Shown piece by piece: positions 32,234 through 40,430 of a stretch of DNA of 56,958 nucleotides (the first letter of the stretch is position 1; each line of letters begins with the position of its first letter). Under the pieces are notes generated by a model that had not been told where the DNA came from, made no database searches, and was given only the letters and a program-made list of their open reading frames with translations. Made by a program: the position numbers and the translations under genes. Location of the stretch: contig JBFWLP010000006.1 of NCBI GenBank assembly GCA_050252075.1, positions 1 to 56,958 on the forward strand, read 5' to 3'. The DNA is from JAAYGT01 sp050252075. Lineage in GTDB: Bacteria; Pseudomonadota; Gammaproteobacteria; Burkholderiales; Burkholderiaceae_B.

Positions 32234-34062
32234 TGGCCGCGCATAAACAGCTTGTCCAGGTCCTGGAGCGTCCACTGGTACCAGGTGGGGCGGCCATGGT
32301 TGCACTGGTCGGCCCGCTCGGTACGTTCCATTTGCCTTAGCAGCGCATTCATTTCCTCCAGGCTCAGGCGGCGATTGGCGCGCACCGATCCGTGGCACGC
32401 CAGGGTCGCAAGCAGCTCGTTTCGTTGTTCGGTGAGCCGGGGTGTAGACCCGAAACGTTCCAGGTCGTTCAGTACGTCGCGTACCAGGGACTCCATGTCG
32501 CCATTGGCCAGCAAGGCGGGTACTGCGCGCAGCACCAGCGCCGTTGGGCCGGCGTGACCCAGGGTAACGCCCAGGCTGTCGAAGGTTTGCGCGTGTTCCT
32601 CGGCCAGGGCGGCCTGACGCTCGCTGACATTGACTACAACCGGCACCAGCAATTCCTGCCGAGGCAGTTCGCGGGTATCGAGGGCTTCTTTCAATTGTTC
32701 ATACACAACGCGCTCGTGCGCGGCGTGCATGTCCACCAGAATCAGGCCCTGCGCGTTCTGCGCCAGAATGTAGATTCCGTGCAGCTGCCCCAATGCCATG
32801 CCCAGCGGGAAATCGCCGTCTGGCAGGTTGTCGCGGGGTGCGGCCGGCAGGGGGCGGTACAGGGATTGCCACTCTGCGGCATTGACGGCAGGGGCTTGCG
32901 CCAGCGAGAAGGCTTGTTGCGCGTGCGTGTGCAGGTAGGGGGCCGGAACCGGCGCTGTCCTGCCCAGGCCGGCAGTCGTGCTTCCCGGTTCCGCCCAGGG
33001 CGTTTGTCCGGCAGTAGTGTGTCCGGGCAGCGGCTGCGGGGTTACGCGGGGTTCGGCGTAATTCACGGTGTGGCCGCCGGTGATGGACAAGGCTTCGGCA
33101 AGCGTCTGGTACACAAACCGGTGAATGGCTCCGCTGTCCCGAAAGCGCACCTCGTGTTTGGCCGGATGCACGTTGACATCGACACCGGCCGGGTCGACCG
33201 ATAAAAACAGCACATAGGCCGGGTGGCGATCGCCGTGCAGCACGTCGGCATAGGCCTGGCGGACGGCATGAGACACACTGCGGTCTTTGACGTACCGTCC
33301 GTTAACGTACAGATACTGCCGGTCGGCGCGATGCCGGGAGTGGGTCGGGCGGGCAATAATGCCTTCAAGGATTATTTTCCCCTGCTCCCGCGAAACCGGC
33401 AGCGTTTGTTCCACAAAGTCGCCTCCCAGGACATCACGCAAACGTGTCGCCATGTCCGCCGCGCGCCAGTGGCGCTGCAGCCGGTCGTTATGGAACAGGC
33501 GCATGGCCACGTTGGGGTGGGCGAGCGCAATACGCTCCAGTATGTCGATACAGTGCCCATATTCGGTGTTTTCACTGCGCAGAAACTTGCGTCGGGCCGG
33601 AATGTCGTGAAAGAGCTGGCGTACGTCGATGGTGGTGCCCAGGTTGCCCGAGGCCGCTTCAGGCGAACCTGCATGGCCGTGGATCTGCCAGGCATGCGGG
33701 GCGTCGGCGGTGCGCGAAACCAGCGTGAGACGGGCCACTGACGCAATGGAAGCCAGCGCCTCGCCCCGAAAGCCCATCGAGGCGACCGATTCCAGTTCTT
33801 CCAGCGAGCGCACTTTGCTGGTGGCGTGGCGGCGCAAGGCCAGGGGAAGTTCATCGGGAGGGATTCCCCAGCCGTCATCGCTGACGGCGATGCGGCGGAT
33901 GCCGCCACCCTCGAGCCGTACATCGATACTGCGTGCACCGGCATCCACGGAGTTCTCCAGCAGCTCTTTAAGCACCGACGCCGGCCGCTCGATCACTTCG
34001 CCGGCGGCGATCTGGCTGATCAGTTGGTCGGGTAAAGCGGCAATAGTGCGAGGATGCGGCAT
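32230..34062 (-). CDS. mutL: DNA mismatch repair protein MutL (with endonuclease motif)
   Basis: This 610-residue protein couples MutS recognition to strand incision. The N-terminal GHKL ATPase has ELLENSVDAGA, DDGWGI and GFRGEAL. A Pro-rich linker lies at about residues 340-400. The C-terminal dimerisation domain contains DMHAAHERVVYE, a good match to the DQHA(X)2E(X)4E metal-binding motif of endonuclease-type MutL proteins, plus CNHGRPTW. It is therefore predicted to nick DNA itself, unlike E. coli MutL. It lies 31 bases after amiC. Confidence 0.93.
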   Translation of the reverse strand: MPHPRTIAALPDQLISQIAAGEVIERPASVLKELLENSVDAGARSIDVRLEGGGIRRIAVSDDGWGIPPDELPLALRRHATSKVRSLEELESVASMGFRGEALASIASVARLTLVSRTADAPHAWQIHGHAGSPEAASGNLGTTIDVRQLFHDIPARRKFLRSENTEYGHCIDILERIALAHPNVAMRLFHNDRLQRHWRAADMATRLRDVLGGDFVEQTLPVSREQGKIILEGIIARPTHSRHRADRQYLYVNGRYVKDRSVSHAVRQAYADVLHGDRHPAYVLFLSVDPAGVDVNVHPAKHEVRFRDSGAIHRFVYQTLAEALSITGGHTVNYAEPRVTPQPLPGHTTAGQTPWAEPGSTTAGLGRTAPVPAPYLHTHAQQAFSLAQAPAVNAAEWQSLYRPLPAAPRDNLPDGDFPLGMALGQLHGIYILAQNAQGLILVDMHAAHERVVYEQLKEALDTRELPRQELLVPVVVNVSERQAALAEEHAQTFDSLGVTLGHAGPTALVLRAVPALLANGDMESLVRDVLNDLERFGSTPRLTEQRNELLATLACHGSVRANRRLSLEEMNALLRQMERTERADQCNHGRPTWYQWTLQDLDKLFMRGQ

Positions 34063-34093
34063 TCAGCAAAAAAAGGCGTGGCGGAAAAACGGA

Positions 34094-35470
34094 TCAAACA
34101 CGTCGGGCCAGCGCCGGATTCGCCGAGAAATAGCCGCGAATGCCTTCAAGCATGGCGCTGGCGATCTTTTCCTGGTGTGAGGAACTGCGCAGCAAACGCT
34201 CTTCGTGCGGGTTGCTGATGAATGCAGTCTCGACAAGAATCGAGGGAATGTCAGGGGCTTTCAGGACGGCAAAGCCGGCGCGCTCCACATGTTTCTTGTG
34301 AAGACGACTGATTTTACCGATTTCCTCGAGTATCTGTGTGCCCACCCGAACCGAGTCGTTGATTTGAGCCGCGGTGGAAAGGTCGAGCAGCACCTGGGCC
34401 ACCTGTTTGTTGTGCGACCCCAGGTTGACCCCGCCGATCAGGTCCGCGTCGTTCTCTTTCTGGGCCAGCCAGCGTGCGGCGGTGCTGGTGGCACCGTTCT
34501 GCGACAACGCATAAATGGACGAGCCGCGCGCACTGGGCTTGATCCATGCATCGGCATGTACCGAAACAAAAAGATCTGCCTTGACCCGGCGCGCTTTCTG
34601 AACCCTTACGTGCAGCGGTACGAAATAGTCGCCGTCACGCGTTAGGTAAGCTTTCATGTTGGGCTGAGCATCGATCAGGGCCTTCAGGCGCCGGGCGATC
34701 GCCAGAACGACATCTTTCTCGCGGGTTCCGTTGCGTCCGATCGCTCCGGGATCCTCGCCGCCATGGCCGGGGTCCAGTGCCACAAGGATAGGGCGGTTGG
34801 GTGACGACGGCCTGGGCGGCGGAGACGTGCGGGGAACGGCGGGGGCGCTGGGTGGGGTTTTGGGCAGGCGGGAAGCCTGCGGCACCGTTTGTCCCGGCAC
34901 TGTAGGTACCGGCGCCGGCTCGGCAGCGTTTTGCGCCAGGTTTTCGAGCACTTCGGCCAGCGGGTCGGGATCCTCGGTATCCATCAGCGCCATCAGCGGA
35001 TCCTGAGCCACTTTTGGGTACAAGTCGAGCACCAGACGATACTGGTATTCCCCAATGGGTTTCAGTGTGAACACCTGGGGCGCGATCGGTTGTTTCAGGT
35101 CCAGCACCAGACGCACCACATCGGGCCGGTTCTGACCGACCCGTACCGTGTCGATATAGGGATCATTCGGCCGAACCTTGGACACCAGTTCGTTGATAGC
35201 CGCGTTAATGGTCAGGCCTTCAATGTCGACAACCAGCCGGTGCGGGTTTTCAAGCGTGAAATGCTCCGCTTTCAGCTCACTGTCCATTTCCAGAGTGACG
35301 CGCGTGTATTCGTCGGCCGGCCAGGTACGTACGGCCACAATGGTGGCAGCTTTGGCAAGCGACGGCACCACGGGCAAAACAAGCAGCAAGCCCGCCGTGG
35401 TCATCAGGCGGCGCCGGGAGGCTCCGGTGAAGGAGAGTCCTGAGCTGCAGGGAATAATATCGTCAGCCAT
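34094..35470 (-). CDS. amiC: N-acetylmuramoyl-L-alanine amidase, AmiC-like, Tat-exported
   Basis: This 458-residue cell-separation amidase has an N-terminal twin-arginine motif (SRRRLMTTAG), an AMIN domain (about residues 45-150), a Pro-rich linker (about 190-225) and a C-terminal Amidase_3 domain. Zinc and catalytic residues appear in ALDPGHGGEDPGA, SVHADAW and VETAFISN. Start ATG 35470 has AAGGA at good spacing although it lies 67 bases inside tsaE; a later Met would delete the Tat motif. The tsaE-amiC-mutL order is conserved. Confidence 0.92.
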   Translation of the reverse strand: MADDIIPCSSGLSFTGASRRRLMTTAGLLLVLPVVPSLAKAATIVAVRTWPADEYTRVTLEMDSELKAEHFTLENPHRLVVDIEGLTINAAINELVSKVRPNDPYIDTVRVGQNRPDVVRLVLDLKQPIAPQVFTLKPIGEYQYRLVLDLYPKVAQDPLMALMDTEDPDPLAEVLENLAQNAAEPAPVPTVPGQTVPQASRLPKTPPSAPAVPRTSPPPRPSSPNRPILVALDPGHGGEDPGAIGRNGTREKDVVLAIARRLKALIDAQPNMKAYLTRDGDYFVPLHVRVQKARRVKADLFVSVHADAWIKPSARGSSIYALSQNGATSTAARWLAQKENDADLIGGVNLGSHNKQVAQVLLDLSTAAQINDSVRVGTQILEEIGKISRLHKKHVERAGFAVLKAPDIPSILVETAFISNPHEERLLRSSSHQEKIASAMLEGIRGYFSANPALARRV

Positions 35471-35955
35471 AGCTTTCCTTTGGTGCTGTGAGCAGTCAGT
35501 GTGGCGTCGCGTCCGGCCTCTGCATAGTTCAAGAAAATGTCCAGGTCAGGAGGGGGAAGCAGTTCACCCGCGTTCTCCGGCCACTCGATAAGAACGACGG
35601 CATCTTGTTGCAGAATCTCGCGGAACCCCGCGTCCACCCATTCACGTGATTCACTAAATCTATAAAAATCAAAGTGATAGAAGTATAAGTTAGAAAGATT
35701 ATAGGTTTCAAGCAAGGCATAGCTTGGACTTTTTATGCGTCCGGTGATTCCGGCCGCCCGCAGCAGTGCCCGCGTGAAGCATGTTTTGCCCGCGCCCAGG
35801 TCGCCGTGAAGGTGAATTCGACCCCCTTTTGCCAGACCGCTCAAGCGCGGATGCCGGCCGCAGACCAGCGGTGCCAGACGGGCGGCTAACGCATTTGTTT
35901 GCTCTTCATCTTCCAAAAAAATGCTAACTGACGTTAATTCGCGGTTATTTTCCAT
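35404..35955 (-). CDS. tsaE: tRNA threonylcarbamoyladenosine biosynthesis ATPase TsaE
   Basis: This 183-residue ATPase is required with TsaB/D for the t6A37 modification. It contains Walker A HGDLGAGKTCFTRALLR, SPSYALLETY (switch region) and VLIEWPENAGELLP. The C-terminal 22 codons overlap the start of amiC in another frame. Bases about 35,640-35,710 are unusually AT-rich for this window (Tyr/Asn/Leu/Ser codons). Confidence 0.92.
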   Translation of the reverse strand: MENNRELTSVSIFLEDEEQTNALAARLAPLVCGRHPRLSGLAKGGRIHLHGDLGAGKTCFTRALLRAAGITGRIKSPSYALLETYNLSNLYFYHFDFYRFSESREWVDAGFREILQQDAVVLIEWPENAGELLPPPDLDIFLNYAEAGRDATLTAHSTKGKLWLTILFPAAQDSPSPEPPGAA

Positions 35956-35964
35956 TTTCTTCCT

Positions 35965-36867
35965 TTACAGAAAGTAAGAACCCACCAGCAGCCAAAGGGG
36001 AATCGTCAGTGCCGACAGCAGCGTTCCCAGCGTGACGGTTACCGCCACCAGCCGGCCGTCTCCGCCCATGCGAACTGCCAGCACATACGCCGAAGGGGCC
36101 GTGGGCAAGGCGCTAAATAACAACAGAATTTGTCGCTCAACGTGGCTTAATTGCAGCACCGCACCAATGATCAGCGCCAGCACCGGCGTAATGGCCAGCT
36201 TGAGCACAAGGACCCAGGCCATCATGGGGCGTGAGTTATTGATGCCTTGCAGCGACAGCGACGCACCCACACAGATCAGGCCGATCGCCAGTGCGCAGGA
36301 ACCCAGGCGCGACAGTGTCGTAGCTACGACGTCGTGTACGGGCAGCCCGCTGAAATTCCATGCCAGCCCGGCCACCGTGCCCAGAATAAGCGGATTCTGG
36401 GCAATTTCCCGAAGCGGATTGCCGGCGCCGTGACGTGCAAGCGACTGTACGGCTGCGATATTGGCAATGGGGACGGCAAAGCCGATCAGCACCGCCATGG
36501 TTGTGGCGCCCTCCGGGCCCGCCAGCGTGCCGGCCAGTGACAGGGCGATATAGGTGTTGAAGCGGTAGGCACACTGCGCCAGCGATGCATAGGCAAGCGC
36601 CTGGGGTTTGAGCAGCGGTTTGGCCGCCCACACAATGACAATGCCCGCCATCATCAGCAGCGCAATCGCCTGGAAGAGCGACAAGGCGTTCCCGAAGTCG
36701 AGCGGGCTGCGGGTGATGTTGTAAAACAAAAGAGACGGGAACAGCAAGAAGTAGACAAGCTTTTCCGCCGACTTGAAGAACTCCGCGCCGAAATTCAGCC
36801 TACGGTACAGCAGCCACCCCAGGGAAATGAGGATGAAGTCGGGAAGAATGAGTTGGAATACGGACAT
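35965..36867 (-). CDS. AEC (auxin efflux carrier) family transporter
   Basis: This 300-residue protein has about ten transmembrane segments arranged as two repeats separated by a short loop. It has LPDFILISLGWLLYR at the start and the glycine-rich ends of the second repeat typical of AEC carriers, some of which transport malate or malonate. ATG 36867 begins MSVFQLIL; upstream frame is non-coding. It sits 9 bases before tsaE on the same strand, so it may be transcribed into tsaE-amiC-mutL-miaA. Substrate unknown. Confidence 0.87.
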   Translation of the reverse strand: MSVFQLILPDFILISLGWLLYRRLNFGAEFFKSAEKLVYFLLFPSLLFYNITRSPLDFGNALSLFQAIALLMMAGIVIVWAAKPLLKPQALAYASLAQCAYRFNTYIALSLAGTLAGPEGATTMAVLIGFAVPIANIAAVQSLARHGAGNPLREIAQNPLILGTVAGLAWNFSGLPVHDVVATTLSRLGSCALAIGLICVGASLSLQGINNSRPMMAWVLVLKLAITPVLALIIGAVLQLSHVERQILLLFSALPTAPSAYVLAVRMGGDGRLVAVTVTLGTLLSALTIPLWLLVGSYFL

Positions 36868-36944
36868 GGTGCTCGTGCGGGCGCCGGAAGTTGCGGGTGG
36901 CGTATTTTCCCCTATTCGTGTGGAGCGTGCATGGCGTCGTGGCT

Positions 36945-36950
36945 TATAAT
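36945..36950 (+). promoter_or_regulatory. -10 box of the tRNA-Arg promoter
   Basis: Exact TATAAT, followed by a GC-rich stretch (GGCCGGC) before the expected start near 36,957, resembles stringently controlled stable-RNA promoters. The -35 region is weak. Confidence 0.5.
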
Positions 36951-36966
36951 GGCCGGCTTCAGATGT

Positions 36967-37041
36967 GTCCCTGTAGTTAAATGGATATAACTTTCCCCTC
37001 CTAAGGGAAGATTGCAGGTTCGATTCCTGCCGGGGACGCCA
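36967..37041 (+). tRNA. tRNA-Arg (anticodon CCT)
   Basis: This 75-base cloverleaf was found by eye. The acceptor stem GTCCCTG pairs with CGGGGAC (one G-T), the D-arm stem is GTTA/TAAC, the anticodon stem TTCCC/GGGAA encloses the loop CTCCTAA with anticodon CCT, and the T arm is GCAGG-TTCGATT-CCTGC. CCA is encoded. It decodes AGG. No copy of its 3' end was seen elsewhere in the window. Confidence 0.95.
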
Positions 37042-37103
37042 CCGCCCATTGATCACTCTACCCTTGCCCGGTAATCTTGTAGCCTTCTTTGCCGGAGGTT
37101 CAC

Positions 37104-37895
37104 ATGACGTTATCGTATGCACCGTTTATTGTCGGCTCGGGGCCGCATAAAGTAATTTGCCTTCACGGCTGGTTTGGTCATGCACGTGGCTGGGGGCCGT
37201 TTATCGATCACCTGGACCGGCAGGCGTTCACCTATGCTTTTATCGATTACCGGGGGTATGGGCGGCGCCGGGGCAGCGGCGGGCCGTACACCATGGAGCA
37301 AATTGCGCACGATACCCTCGAGGTGGCGGCGGATCTGGGGTGGGACACTTTTTCCCTGATCGGCCATTCCATGGGTGGCATGGCGATTCAGCGCGTGCTG
37401 TTGCAGGCGCCGCACAAGGTGCAGGCTCTGGTGGGCGTTACGCCGGTGCCGGCGTCGGGGGTGCCTTTCGATGACGCCGGATGGCAGTTTTTCTCGTCGG
37501 CGGCCGGCCATCCCGACACGCGCCGGGAAATCATCAATCTGACAACCGGCAACCGGCTTACGCGCGTCTGGCTTGATGCGATGGTGCAGGATTCCCTGGA
37601 ACAGTCCGAGCCCGACGCGGTTCAGTCCTATCTGAAGGCATGGGCCCGGACGGATTTCGCAGATCAGATAACAGGCAACGCTGTACCGGTATTGGTGGTA
37701 GCGGGCGAGCACGATCCTGCGCTGGGCGAGAAAACATGCCAGGCAACCTGGATGGCGCATTATCCCAACGCCACGCTGCACACGCTGGCCAATGCGGGGC
37801 ACTACCCCATGAATGAAACGCCGCTGGCACTGATTACGCTCATTGAGCGATTTCTAGATGGGGTAGTATGTGGCTCTCGTCACATCCCTAACTAG
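37104..37895 (+). CDS. Alpha/beta hydrolase
   Basis: This 263-residue alpha/beta-hydrolase has the nucleophile elbow GHSMGG (Ser at about residue 93), an oxyanion HGW motif (CLHGWFGHARGW), acid Asp in GEHDPAL and the catalytic His in NAGHYPMNE. GGAGG precedes ATG 37104. It is followed by the TetR gene after 8 bases, so both are probably co-transcribed at the front of the catabolic region. It could be an esterase, lactonase or thioesterase; substrate unknown. Confidence 0.88.
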   Translation: MTLSYAPFIVGSGPHKVICLHGWFGHARGWGPFIDHLDRQAFTYAFIDYRGYGRRRGSGGPYTMEQIAHDTLEVAADLGWDTFSLIGHSMGGMAIQRVLLQAPHKVQALVGVTPVPASGVPFDDAGWQFFSSAAGHPDTRREIINLTTGNRLTRVWLDAMVQDSLEQSEPDAVQSYLKAWARTDFADQITGNAVPVLVVAGEHDPALGEKTCQATWMAHYPNATLHTLANAGHYPMNETPLALITLIERFLDGVVCGSRHIPN

Positions 37896-37903
37896 TCATT
37901 GTC

Positions 37904-38590
37904 ATGCCGAGTCGAAAACCAGCAGGAAAAAGCAAACCCCGCCCGTGGGGAAAATCTGCACCCGGAAAGCTCAATGTCCGCGATTTGAAAATGGATGCCA
38001 TTTACCGGGAGGCGGCCTCGTCGTTCCGGCGCGACGGCTACCATGGCACGTCGCTGGAATCGGTTGCGCATCGGCTGGGTGTCGGCAAGGCTACGCTGTA
38101 CTACTACTTTTCGAACAAGCAGGAGCTTCTGTTTCAGTGCCACATGGTGGCTGCCGATCAGGCCATTGCTTCGGTGAATCAGGATGAAACCTTGTCCGGC
38201 ATCGAGCGGCTGCGTATCAGTATGCGTGATTACACGGCGTCGATCATTGGGCCGGAAAGTTATAGCGTTGTCATTCTGGAAGAGCGTTCTCTTAGCGAAG
38301 AGCAGCTGCGAACGGTTATTGAAAAGCGCGACGAGTTCGAGCGGCGGCTGCAAGCTATTGTCAGAGCGGGGCAGGCCGACGGCTCCATTGTTTCCTGTGA
38401 GCCCAAGTTTGCGGTGTTTGCCATGCTGGGCGCGGCTAACTGGGTAACGAAATGGTATCGCCCGGAGGGAGCGTGGGATATCCAGGCGATCGCCGAGGCA
38501 ATGAGCCATTTCATTATTCGCGGCTTGTCCAAAAAGCCTGCCGATTCAATTCGGGGAAACCCTTTATTTCTTAATGAAATCAACTGCTAA
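37904..38590 (+). CDS. TetR-family transcriptional regulator
   Basis: This 228-residue repressor-type protein has a basic N-terminal tail and then the TetR helix-turn-helix at about residues 32-78 (YHGTSLESVAHRLGVGKATLYYYFSNKQELL). The C-terminal ligand domain resembles the TetR_C groups often linked to acyl-CoA or fatty-acid metabolism. It is placed just before the promoter of the MaoC-liv operon and is the likely local regulator. Ligand unknown. Confidence 0.9.
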   Translation: MPSRKPAGKSKPRPWGKSAPGKLNVRDLKMDAIYREAASSFRRDGYHGTSLESVAHRLGVGKATLYYYFSNKQELLFQCHMVAADQAIASVNQDETLSGIERLRISMRDYTASIIGPESYSVVILEERSLSEEQLRTVIEKRDEFERRLQAIVRAGQADGSIVSCEPKFAVFAMLGAANWVTKWYRPEGAWDIQAIAEAMSHFIIRGLSKKPADSIRGNPLFLNEINC

Positions 38591-38611
38591 TACGTTTTTT
38601 CGACTCTGAAG

Positions 38612-38623
38612 ACGAATTTTCGT
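38612..38623. promoter_or_regulatory. possible TetR operator palindrome
   Basis: ACGAA-TT-TTCGT is a symmetric 12-mer 8 bases upstream of the -35 box that precedes the MaoC-liv operon. Placement fits an operator for the adjacent TetR protein, but it is short and unreplicated in the window. Confidence 0.25.
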
Positions 38624-38631
38624 TTTTGTAG

Positions 38632-38660
38632 TTTACTTTTCAAATTTCGGGTCCTATACT
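38632..38660 (+). promoter_or_regulatory. sigma-70 promoter of the MaoC-liv-ligase operon
   Basis: TTTACT (38632-38637) and TATACT (38655-38660) are separated by exactly 17 bases, four of six and five of six consensus matches, 31 bases before the MaoC gene start. Confidence 0.5.
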
Positions 38661-38690
38661 GGGCGGCTATCGCAATCAGGTATGGGTCCT

Positions 38691-39533
38691 ATGGCTACGT
38701 CCTCTCTTTCTTCCAGAACAGCGCTCGACGGCTGCGGTCGTTGGGCCCCCGTTGGGTTTCAGTATCCGGCGCGCACGATCACGCACACCCGGCAATGGCA
38801 GTCCACAAGGCTTCAGGCGGCAGACGTCGATCCGGCCCGCTACGGGGATGTGGCCGAGGTGGGATTGTTCGGTCTGGATTGCTTCGATTCGATGGTCGAT
38901 GCCGGGCTGTGCATAGACGGCTACATTTTCTTTGATCAGCGATTCCAGCTTCTGAAGCCTGTCATGCTGGATCAGCCAGTCACGATTCGCGGCGAAGTAT
39001 GCGCGCTGATCCCGGTTAGCCGTGGTTTGTTCGTTGACGAAACCTACCGGTTTTACGATGAATCCGGCACGCTTTGCCTGGAAACGCGCTTGCGCGGGGT
39101 GTTGAACCTTACCCCCGGGCAGCAGGAAGGGCTTGTTCCCGAGCCGATGCCCCGGCGCAAGACACAGCCTGTCGAGGGCTGGGAATTACTCGAAACCAAG
39201 CAGATCACCCCGCGCAAAGTCCGGGATTTTTCAGAAGATATCGGCAACGATTTGCATTTTGATCCCCAGGCCGCCCAGGCCATGGGGTTTCGCGCCCCGC
39301 TCGCCCAGGGGGTGATGTCGTCCGTTTACCTGATGGGCGGCCTGGCCCGCCGCAGCTGCCCCACGCAAATGGATGTCACGGTCGAGTATCTGCGCCCCAT
39401 ATTCTGGGACTCCACCGTGCAGTTGTGGGGGCTTTCCCAGAGTGGTACGACGTACCCGGCGGCGCTGCAAAGCCGTGATGAGGCCGGCAAAGTAACTGTT
39501 CAGCTCTCGGCGCGTTCCGTGTCGTCAGACTAA
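38691..39533 (+). CDS. MaoC-fold (double hotdog) hydratase/dehydratase
   Basis: This is a 280-residue protein. The N-terminal hotdog half covers about residues 30-145. The C-terminal half carries the hydratase II signature FSEDIGNDLHFDPQAA and GFRAPLAQGVMSS, with the catalytic Asp/His pair intact, so hydration of a trans-enoyl-CoA or dehydration of a 3-hydroxyacyl-CoA is likely. ATG 38691 is chosen; ATG 38682 three codons earlier is equally possible. It heads an operon with a LIV-type importer and an acyl-CoA ligase, so its substrate should be the CoA thioester of the imported acid. Confidence 0.82.
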   Translation: MATSSLSSRTALDGCGRWAPVGFQYPARTITHTRQWQSTRLQAADVDPARYGDVAEVGLFGLDCFDSMVDAGLCIDGYIFFDQRFQLLKPVMLDQPVTIRGEVCALIPVSRGLFVDETYRFYDESGTLCLETRLRGVLNLTPGQQEGLVPEPMPRRKTQPVEGWELLETKQITPRKVRDFSEDIGNDLHFDPQAAQAMGFRAPLAQGVMSSVYLMGGLARRSCPTQMDVTVEYLRPIFWDSTVQLWGLSQSGTTYPAALQSRDEAGKVTVQLSARSVSSD

Positions 39534-39544
39534 GGAGACGGTGA

Positions 39545-40429
39545 ATGGGGTCGATTATTGCGCAGTTGATTGTCTCGGGCGTTCTTCTCGGGATTATCTA
39601 CGCTCTGGTCAGTGTGGGGTTGACGCTGATTTTCGGGGTGTCACGTGTCAAGAATTTTGCGCATGGCGATTTCGTCATGCTGGGAATGTACGGAACCTAT
39701 GTGCTGAATACCAGCCTGGGGCTGGATCCTTATGTTGCCTTGTTTCTGGTGGCACCTGCCATGTTCCTGTTCGGCGTCGTCGTGGCACGGTTGCTGATCA
39801 AGCCTATTATCGGCGCACCCCAGGTGGCGCAGATTTTCGCCACGCTGGGTTTGGGTCTGGTGCTGCAGAATCTGGCGCTGTTCTTTTTCGGCGCTGATTT
39901 CCGGTCGGTATCGTCGGTGGTCAGCGGCAAGGTGGTGCGTTTTGCGGGTATCAGTCTGCCCATGGCCAGTCTGATCGCATCGGTGGTTGCTATTGCCGTG
40001 ATTATAGGTTTGTACCTGTATTTGCGTGCGTCCTATACCGGCAAGGCGATGCGTGCGGTGGCCCAAGACCGGCGGGCGGCATCACTGATGAGTATCGACG
40101 TCAGCCGTATCGACCTTCTGACCTTCGGGCTTGGTTCCATGTGTGCCGGGGTGGCCGGCGCTTTGCTCATGCCGATCATGCCGGTGTATCCCACCGTGGG
40201 CCTGAATGTGGTGTTGATCGCGTTTGTCGTGGTTATTCTGGGTGGTTTGGGGAGCCTGTGGGGAGCGCTGATCGGTGGGGTCGTGATCGGGCTCATCGAA
40301 AACCTGAGCGCATTCTTCATTGGTTCCGAAATGCGCCAGGTGGCCTACTTCATTATCTTCCTGATGGTGTTGCTGTTTAAACCGGCGGGTTTGTTCGGCA
40401 TCAAAGGCTCGGAAAAAATAGGTGCTTGA
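39545..40429 (+). CDS. livH: Branched-chain-type ABC importer permease LivH-like
   Basis: This 294-residue inner-membrane permease of the LivH family has GVLLGIIYALVSVGLTLIFGV near the N-terminus, VKNFAHGDFVMLGMYG, the EAA-equivalent MRAVAQDRRAASLMSIDV and VVILGGLGSLWGALIGG. AAGGAG lies before ATG 39545, 11 bases after the MaoC gene. LIV-type systems import amino acids but also many aromatic and dicarboxylic acids; the catabolic neighbours argue for an organic acid. Confidence 0.9.
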   Translation: MGSIIAQLIVSGVLLGIIYALVSVGLTLIFGVSRVKNFAHGDFVMLGMYGTYVLNTSLGLDPYVALFLVAPAMFLFGVVVARLLIKPIIGAPQVAQIFATLGLGLVLQNLALFFFGADFRSVSSVVSGKVVRFAGISLPMASLIASVVAIAVIIGLYLYLRASYTGKAMRAVAQDRRAASLMSIDVSRIDLLTFGLGSMCAGVAGALLMPIMPVYPTVGLNVVLIAFVVVILGGLGSLWGALIGGVVIGLIENLSAFFIGSEMRQVAYFIIFLMVLLFKPAGLFGIKGSEKIGA

Positions 40430-40430
40430 T

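Noticed and set aside
36967..37041. tRNA-Arg as the attachment site of a genomic island covering 37-46 kb
   Set aside because: No direct repeat of the tRNA 3' end, no integrase or transposase nearby, and base composition of the cluster resembles the flanks.
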